Assembly (NCBI GenBank): GCA_948467695.1
Contig: CAOKFJ010000027.1
Location: 1 to 11,807, forward strand
Direction: 5' to 3'
DNA length: 11,807 nt
Source of the DNA: an uncultured Allobaculum sp.
GTDB taxonomy: Bacteria > Bacillota_I > Bacilli_A > Erysipelotrichales > Erysipelotrichaceae
Both the position numbers and the translations under genes were made by a program. The first letter of the stretch is position 1. The number at the start of each line of letters is the position of its first letter. This document shows, one piece after another, positions 6,098 through 11,807 of this stretch. A model generated the notes under the pieces. It did no database searches. It was not told the origin of the DNA and saw only the letters and a program-made list of their open reading frames with translations.

Positions 6098-6122
6098 CGG
6101 GGCCCGAAGGCGCCGCGGCGCC
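6098..6122 (-). other. GC-rich palindrome and UUCG-capped stem
   Basis: GGCGCCGCGGCGCC (6109-6122) is a perfect 14-bp palindrome in a much less GC-rich surrounding. Overlapping it, the minus-strand transcript can form CGGCGCC-UUCG-GGCCCCG (6115-6098). That is a seven-position stem with one C-C mismatch, capped by the very stable cUUCGg tetraloop. No U-run follows (it runs into TCTGTAAAAG), so it is not a standard terminator; it could protect the 3' end of the galactosidase mRNA. Confidence 0.5.
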
Positions 6123-6224
6123 AACCCGAAAGCGAGAGAAAGACGCATTCGCTTTGCAGTATGGATTACTGAAAGATCATTTAGAACGCAGTCTTCGAGT
6201 GATTTCGAACAGACAGGTGAATGA

Positions 6225-9200
6225 CTATTCGCCAAGAAGAGCTTTAACAGCGTCTTCGTTGGGGATCAGACGGAGATCAAGTGCTGCATCGTTGAGCGCA
6301 TTGACGTTGGCATCTACAGCTTCCTGGTCTGTCGGGTTGGCAAGTTCAGCCTGAGCTGCTTCGAGAGCTGCCAGGAATGCTTCTTTGCCTTCCTCTTTGA
6401 ACAGAGTCATGTCGAGAGCTTTGGAGAAGTTCACAACAGTTTCAAGAATCATCTTGTCTACAGTTACAGGAGTTTCTGTATCTTCAACGAGTGCTTCTTT
6501 CGCAGCAGCCAGAGCGTCTTTGGCAACTTTGATATTCTTCGCGGTTGCGTATTTAGCGTTCAGGCTTTCTGCTGCTGCTTTGGCATCAGCAAATGCTGTC
6601 CAGCTGTCTGCAGTGTAGTCAGCTTCTGCGAGGTCTTTAACTTCATCAAGCAGAGCGTCGAGTTCAGCGCGTTCGCTGCCGTAGCCTGCGAAGTCGAGCC
6701 ATACGAGAACGTCTTCGTCAGTCAGAGCGGAAGTGCCTGCTGCAACTTTAGCTACTTCTTCAGCGTTCATAGCCTTGTTGAAGACTTTGACGTTGGAGAA
6801 GTTGAGTTCGTTGCGGCGGTTTGCTTTATCGGACATCCAGCCGATTTCAAGCGCTTTGGAAGAACCTGCCGGTGCTTTCGGAGCGGCTTTGGATCCAACG
6901 GATACGCCATCGATGAACAGTTCGAGAGTCTGGGCATCTTTGTCATAGGACATGCTCAGTTCGTGCCATGCATCGAGGAATTCATCAGTCAGCTGTGTGC
7001 TGTTGAGCTGGTTCCACTGGTTGCTGCCGGTGTAGATGTAAGTCTGCAGCCACATGTTGGAGCCAGTGTTGGTGTTCAGACGGAATGCGAAGCAGTCATC
7101 ACCGAGAGATACGATCATGTTGTGCTTGTCGGAGCCGTCCCATGTACCTGTGCTTGTGTCTTTCAGGGAAGCCGGTACGAAGATGCGGGAGCTTACAGTG
7201 AAGCTTTCGCCGCTGGTGATGGCATCAGTAACGATTGTGTTGGTATCGTTGAGCGTCATCCAGCCAGCCATTGTCTGTTCGCCGTTTTTGTCGACGAGTT
7301 TGGCAGTGTCAGGCAGAACAGTGTCGAGGTTGTTCGGTCCGAGATCATCGAGAACAGGTGCTGTTTCGATGTCGTTGAGAACAGTGATTGTCTTGGATGC
7401 TTTGACATCAGCGTTGCCGTTGATGTTGCCGGCAGTTACAACGAGTTTTGTTCCGTTGGGCAGTTTTGTGGTGGTGATCAGTTCAGCGCCAGTGAGGCTG
7501 CCGGAAATCATTGCATTGTCGACATCTTTGCCGTTTTCATCGGTAACAGTCCAGTCAACGCTGTTGATCTTAGCGCCTTCGGAGTTGTTGGTCAGCGTGA
7601 AGGTCATGCGTTTGCCGGCTGTCACTTCGTCTGCTTCGGATGTCAGGGTTACATCGGTAACCTGAGCGGCATTGCGGTGTTCAGCTTCATCAGCTGCAAT
7701 CCACAGTTCAGTTGTTTCGCCGTCAGCTGTCTTTTCAGCCAGTGTTTCCGGAGTGAGAGCTTCAGAGAAGATCTTGAAGTCAGCGATATCGGTGCTGCTT
7801 CCGCGTCCGGAGCTCGGGCACTTGCCAAGAGTCAGGTCATAGCCTGTTCCCATCGGATGAGCGCCATCGGAGAGAGCTTTTTCGCCGCGCAGTGTGCCGT
7901 CTACATACAGCTGGATCTTGTTGTCTTCTGCATTGAATACAGCAAGGAACAGATGGCTGTTGTTGAGTACGCTGTCAACTTCTTCATCAGGAATCTGAGC
8001 TTCGATGGATCTCCAGGAGCTGGAATCCTTGATGTGGAAGTCGTAGTAGTAGTGACCGTTAGCGCTGCGTGTACGGATAGCGAATGTGTTATCGCCCTTG
8101 CCGGCGATCATGTTGTATTCCATCCAGCTTCTCGGTGTTACTTCAGTAGCGATGGACCAGGATTTATCCTGTTCGAGAACATCGTTGAGCACGTCGCTGT
8201 GACCGATGGTTACAGTGCCGCGGATCGCGTTTTTGTCGCCTGCTTTAACGATGGACGCCTGATCGCCAAGAGCAACGTCGAGTTTGTTGCTGGATTTGTC
8301 GGTAAGGACAACTTCCTTGCCTTCGAAGCCTTTGATGGTTTCGATGTAGCCTTTAACGAGTTCAGTGCGGTTCTTGTCAGCGTTGACAATATCAGCCTGC
8401 GCTTTAGGCATGTTTTTGAGTGTGTTGTACAGATCTTCTGCGTCAGCGAGCTGATCGTAGGACATCGGCACGAAGGAGTCTACACGCTCGATCAGAGCTG
8501 CAGCTGCTTCTTTGTCGTATTCGGAACGGTTGAAGGATTCAACAGTTCTGAACTCGGAAGCTCTGTCGCCAAGAGTGTCGGCATTCATTTCGCTGCCGGC
8601 TACCGGAAGAATTGTGTATTCCCAAGTGTAAGCTTTGTCGTTCCACAGACGGTATTCGTTCAGTGTATCCGGACCGCAAGTGGCACCACCGGTACCGCGG
8701 GAACCGAAGTTCACGTTCACGTAGGTCTGTGCGTGCGGTTTAAGACCATAGAGGTGGTCAACATTGTTGAGATCTTCCGCGTCGAAGTGCATTGCCTGCA
8801 TTTCAAGCGGTGTAGTGGCAACAACAAGCAGAGTGTCTTTGCCTTCGCCGGAAAGAGCCATCCAGTTGGAGTCGGTCATTGTTCCGGTGTCATCAACTTT
8901 GAGGTAGGGGTAGAACAGTTCGTTGACAGTGGATTCGTAGATGCCCTGACGAGCGAATGTCTTACGGTCGCTGAGAGATTCAACCGGACCGTTACCATAC
9001 CATTTCACGTTTTCATAGCCAGGAGCTGTAGTCAGTTTGGAACCAACACGCAGGTATTCGCCCATGCCGGTGCCGCGTGCGTCTACAGTCATCTTAGTCT
9101 TGAGAGCGCCATCGCCCATGATGGTGTAAACCATATCGAGCTTGGTGTTGTTGGCGTTGGGGAGCAGGATGTGTGCAGTGATTACATCGTGTCCATCTTC

Positions 9201-11807
9201 GTCAGTGGATTTTTCGATGGACTGAACGTTGCATTCAAAGCCGCCGTTCCACCAGTTCCAGTCGAAGCCGCCTTTGTCGTTTTCCATGGTTCCGCGCCAG
9301 AAGTCAGGTGTCGGACCTTTTTCAAGCATGACTTTGTCATTGAAGACGTAGTTGGTCATCAGACCTGTAGTCTTGCTGATTTCGAAGGAGTAGTTTTTGC
9401 CGGTTACGGTGTATTTTGCATCGTCTTCAGCAACGGTCGAGGGATCGGTTACCTCAGCCTGGGCTTTCTGTTCAACCTGAGCGGGGATGCGGATCTGATC
9501 CCAGCACAGAGCGAAGCCTTTTTCAGCCCATTTTTCTTCCTGTTTTGTATTTACGAAGATGTTCAGGAAGTAGTCAGCGCCTGCTTTTACGTTTTCAGGC
9601 ATTTCGAACGGAACATTGATTGTGCCGTTTGTCTGCGGAGCTACATCGATGTCTTTAACGGTGCCGCTGTTGATGACTTTACCGTTTTCGAGAACTTCCC
9701 AGGTCACATCAAAATCATTGAGGTTAGTGAAGTTGGATTCGTTGTAAACGTTGACTTTGCGTGCATCGAGGTCATCGATTTCAGCAGAGAACCAGAAGTT
9801 CTTGTACTGGTTTTTAACTTCCATCAGCTCAGGCTGCGGGTTGCGGTCGGGAGATACGATACCGTTTTCGCAGAACGAGTTGTCGTTGGGACGATCGCCC
9901 CAGTCGCCGCCGTAGCCGTAGAATTTGCCTTTGATTTCATCTTTGTACAGGTTGGTCTGCGCGAAATCCTGAGAGTAGTAATCCCAAGCATCGACTTTGC
10001 CTGCTTCATGACCATCAGCGTAGTCCAGCCACAGAACAACGGATTCATCGCTGGAAGCGATTGCGGGATCTGCTGCGTACTGACCTTTTACTTCGTCAGC
10101 GCTCAGCGCTTTGTTGTAGAGACGTCCAATGGAGATTTCACCATTGAAGTAGCGTCCTTTGCTGCTGTCTACACCAAACTGGAAGGGGTTGGTGGTTGCA
10201 TCGATCGCATTTCCGATGTTGCCGGAAGCAACTTCTTCGCCATCGATGTAAATCTTGGCAGCGCCTTTATCGTAAGTTGCCGCAATCTGATGCCAGTTGC
10301 CTACCCAGTCGGAAGGAATATCGGCATTCAGTGTATGCCAGCTGCTTCCGGATTTTACGTTGAACTCGAAACGGTTGCCGTTCTGGTTCATTTTCAGGGT
10401 AACCTGATCGTCACCTTTGGCGATGATGCAGTCATGGCCGCTTACACCAGCGGGTTTAACGATTGCTTCAAGAGTGAATGTTCTGTTGCTTCCCGAAAGA
10501 ATATCGTTGAAGTTTGCCGCATCATCCGCAAAGGATGTGTAGCTGCTGAAAGAATGTCCGCCGTTGAGCGAGCCTTCGCCGGCATTGTCATTCCAGTCGC
10601 TGTCTTTACCAGACGCTGTACCAGCGATGCCTTTTGCATCTTCAAGAGCATATGCGGAACCAAGATCAGTCAGGTCCACAACACGGGACTGATCGACCCA
10701 GTCCCAGATGAATGCGCCCATCTGGTTGTCAGCGGAGCGGATTGCATCCCAGTATTCTTTCAGGTTTCCAACGGAGTTGCCCATGCCGTGAACGTATTCG
10801 CAGATAACGTACGGCATTTTTCCGGAACCGGCGCGATCCCATGTAGTGCCTACGGAAGGATACATGTTGGAACGCATATCGGTACCGATGTTGCCATCCC
10901 AGCCTTCGGAATGAACAGGACGTGTGCGGTCGTTGTTTTTGAAGTACCAAACCATGTCGCGCTGCAGACCACCAGCAAAGTTGGGATCGCTGGAGTAATG
11001 CATTTCGTTACCAATGGACCAGATCACGATGGAGGGGTTGTTGCGCAGACGTTTGAACGCAGTTTCTGTACGGTCCATACCGAGTTCATAGAACCAGCTC
11101 TGTTTTGTGCTGTCGTTCATGATGTTGTGCGATTCCATGTTGGTTTCGCCCATCAGGTACATGCCCCAGTCGTTGGCCAGCCAGTACAGATAGTCATCAT
11201 TGGAGTAGTGAGAAGTTCTGATGGCGTTCAGGTTGTACTGCTTCATCAGACGCAGGTCTTCTTCAATGGTAGCCTGAGGAATGGTTTTGCCGTTGTAGGG
11301 ATCGGTGTCATGACGGTTGGCGCCCTTGAGCAGCAGGCGCTGGCCGTTGACTTTGACAGTCTGCCATTCACTGGTTGTCTTGCTTCCGTTGGCATCCACT
11401 TCAGTAGCGGTGAATTCAACTTCGCGGAAGCCTAACTGGCAGGATACGGTTTCAACAACTTTGCCATTGCCGTCTTTGAGTTGCAGCACCAGAGCATACA
11501 GGTTGGGGTTTTCTGCAGACCACAGTTCAGGGTTCTTAACGACTGTAGAGAAGTCGAAGGTGCCGGTTTTGCCGGAAGCCACATCGCCCAGAGCAAACTC
11601 AGCGTTTTTCAGGATGTTGTTTCCGTTTCTGTCCAGAGCCTGGGCTTCAACAGTCCATCCGGAATGATTGGTGGTGGACAGGTTGCGGATGTCAAAGAAC
11701 AGGTTCAGGTTGGCCTGTTTATAATCGTCAAACAGATCGGTTGTGTAGTGATAGTCCTTGATCTGCATCAGAGGGGAGCTGGTCAGATAGACATCACGGA
11801 AGATACC
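6225..11807 (-). CDS. Multidomain GH2 beta-galactosidase with three LamG-like domains, 5' end beyond window
   Basis: Glycoside hydrolase family 2 enzyme, probably exported, cleaving terminal beta-galactosides. The last 1,860 codons are present, and the frame stays open to base 11807. It begins GIFRDVYL, the end of the GH2 sugar-binding domain, so roughly 200 residues plus any signal peptide are missing. Residues are counted from the Met at 11766-11768. In order: Ig-like GH2 domain (about 1-117); TIM barrel with NRHDTDP (151-157), NAIRTSHY (181-188), metal-site-like Glu212 and His214, acid/base Glu255 (IGNE) and nucleophile Glu324 (ICEY). A LamG-like insert follows at about 370-585. The barrel then resumes with YGYGGDWGD (617-625). 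Next come a second Ig-like domain (about 660-765), the beta-galactosidase small-chain domain (about 785-1055) and a helical linker (about 1085-1145). After that lie LamG-like 2 (about 1148-1358), an Ig-like domain (about 1363-1466), LamG-like 3 (about 1472-1693), and FIVAR-type repeats (about 1701-1761 and 1771-1833). It ends VKALLGE with no LPXTG or membrane tail. Both catalytic glutamates are intact. The natural substrate (lactose, mucin or plant galactan) cannot be decided. Confidence 0.93.
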   Translation of the reverse strand, partial: GIFRDVYLTSSPLMQIKDYHYTTDLFDDYKQANLNLFFDIRNLSTTNHSGWTVEAQALDRNGNNILKNAEFALGDVASGKTGTFDFSTVVKNPELWSAENPNLYALVLQLKDGNGKVVETVSCQLGFREVEFTATEVDANGSKTTSEWQTVKVNGQRLLLKGANRHDTDPYNGKTIPQATIEEDLRLMKQYNLNAIRTSHYSNDDYLYWLANDWGMYLMGETNMESHNIMNDSTKQSWFYELGMDRTETAFKRLRNNPSIVIWSIGNEMHYSSDPNFAGGLQRDMVWYFKNNDRTRPVHSEGWDGNIGTDMRSNMYPSVGTTWDRAGSGKMPYVICEYVHGMGNSVGNLKEYWDAIRSADNQMGAFIWDWVDQSRVVDLTDLGSAYALEDAKGIAGTASGKDSDWNDNAGEGSLNGGHSFSSYTSFADDAANFNDILSGSNRTFTLEAIVKPAGVSGHDCIIAKGDDQVTLKMNQNGNRFEFNVKSGSSWHTLNADIPSDWVGNWHQIAATYDKGAAKIYIDGEEVASGNIGNAIDATTNPFQFGVDSSKGRYFNGEISIGRLYNKALSADEVKGQYAADPAIASSDESVVLWLDYADGHEAGKVDAWDYYSQDFAQTNLYKDEIKGKFYGYGGDWGDRPNDNSFCENGIVSPDRNPQPELMEVKNQYKNFWFSAEIDDLDARKVNVYNESNFTNLNDFDVTWEVLENGKVINSGTVKDIDVAPQTNGTINVPFEMPENVKAGADYFLNIFVNTKQEEKWAEKGFALCWDQIRIPAQVEQKAQAEVTDPSTVAEDDAKYTVTGKNYSFEISKTTGLMTNYVFNDKVMLEKGPTPDFWRGTMENDKGGFDWNWWNGGFECNVQSIEKSTDEDGHDVITAHILLPNANNTKLDMVYTIMGDGALKTKMTVDARGTGMGEYLRVGSKLTTAPGYENVKWYGNGPVESLSDRKTFARQGIYESTVNELFYPYLKVDDTGTMTDSNWMALSGEGKDTLLVVATTPLEMQAMHFDAEDLNNVDHLYGLKPHAQTYVNVNFGSRGTGGATCGPDTLNEYRLWNDKAYTWEYTILPVAGSEMNADTLGDRASEFRTVESFNRSEYDKEAAAALIERVDSFVPMSYDQLADAEDLYNTLKNMPKAQADIVNADKNRTELVKGYIETIKGFEGKEVVLTDKSSNKLDVALGDQASIVKAGDKNAIRGTVTIGHSDVLNDVLEQDKSWSIATEVTPRSWMEYNMIAGKGDNTFAIRTRSANGHYYYDFHIKDSSSWRSIEAQIPDEEVDSVLNNSHLFLAVFNAEDNKIQLYVDGTLRGEKALSDGAHPMGTGYDLTLGKCPSSGRGSSTDIADFKIFSEALTPETLAEKTADGETTELWIAADEAEHRNAAQVTDVTLTSEADEVTAGKRMTFTLTNNSEGAKINSVDWTVTDENGKDVDNAMISGSLTGAELITTTKLPNGTKLVVTAGNINGNADVKASKTITVLNDIETAPVLDDLGPNNLDTVLPDTAKLVDKNGEQTMAGWMTLNDTNTIVTDAITSGESFTVSSRIFVPASLKDTSTGTWDGSDKHNMIVSLGDDCFAFRLNTNTGSNMWLQTYIYTGSNQWNQLNSTQLTDEFLDAWHELSMSYDKDAQTLELFIDGVSVGSKAAPKAPAGSSKALEIGWMSDKANRRNELNFSNVKVFNKAMNAEEVAKVAAGTSALTDEDVLVWLDFAGYGSERAELDALLDEVKDLAEADYTADSWTAFADAKAAAESLNAKYATAKNIKVAKDALAAAKEALVEDTETPVTVDKMILETVVNFSKALDMTLFKEEGKEAFLAALEAAQAELANPTDQEAVDANVNALNDAALDLRLIPNEDAVKALLGE

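Larger units (their letters stand above)
5675..6224. other. Convergent intergenic region rich in hairpins
   Basis: No credible protein gene is found in 550 bp. It holds a bidirectional terminator (5811-5860), a CCGAAT-GGAA-ATTCGG hairpin with a GNRA-type loop (5864-5879), a second hairpin with a plus-strand T-run (5981-6026), and a GC-rich segment (6098-6122). The minus strand also has a weak stem (TCGA/TCGA flanked by GTCT/AGAC, about 6191-6214) just after the galactosidase stop, without a U-run. Most of the region is probably the 3' untranslated part of the galactosidase transcript. Confidence 0.55.

Noticed and set aside
6963..11435. A 1,490-codon open frame on the plus strand
   Set aside because: It is the codon-aligned antisense of the GH2 gene, whose translation shows unmistakable catalytic motifs and domains. 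The plus-strand protein is rich in Cys, Val and Phe with no recognisable motif, as expected of a reverse-complement frame.
1..11807. CRISPR arrays, insertion sequences, tRNA or rRNA genes, attachment sites
   Set aside because: I found no regularly spaced direct repeats, transposase-like translation, tRNA-like arm set or rRNA signature on either strand.

Overview
The window looks like a chromosomal segment from a Bacillota (Firmicutes) gut-type bacterium. The support is strong GGAGG-type ribosome binding sites, a Gram-positive envelope gene (LytR-CpsA-Psr family), a MarR regulator, and a very large multidomain beta-galactosidase with FIVAR repeats. Base composition is balanced rather than AT-rich. 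An Erysipelotrichia-like host is my impression only and rests on no marker gene. I see no phage, transposon, CRISPR, rRNA or tRNA sequence.

Layout. Bases 1-101 (-) hold the first 33 codons of an exported protein, with an upstream region that contains a cre/LacI-like palindrome. Next, on the minus strand, come a thioredoxin gene (442-768) with its own -10 box and terminator, a CpsA-like LCP-family membrane protein (1140-2984) with its own terminator, and glycerol kinase glpK (3210-4730). A 446-bp divergent gap separates glpK from a MarR-family regulator on the plus strand (5177-5674). That regulator converges on the last gene across a 550-bp, hairpin-rich gap with a bidirectional terminator. 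The rest (6225 to the window edge, minus strand) is one open GH2 beta-galactosidase gene. Its last 1,860 codons are present, and its start lies beyond base 11807.

How the genes relate. They do not form one operon: trxA and the LCP gene are each followed by a convincing intrinsic terminator, and glpK has at most a weak one. The set mixes housekeeping redox (trxA), envelope polymer attachment (LCP protein), carbon entry (glpK) and extracellular glycan degradation (beta-galactosidase). Linking the MarR protein to glpK or to the galactosidase is conjecture from position.

The most unusual item is the galactosidase. A complete LamG-like domain is inserted inside its catalytic barrel, two more LamG-like domains and two FIVAR-type helical repeats follow, and no sortase signal is visible. 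I found no convincing undescribed multi-gene system; most of the window is ordinary.
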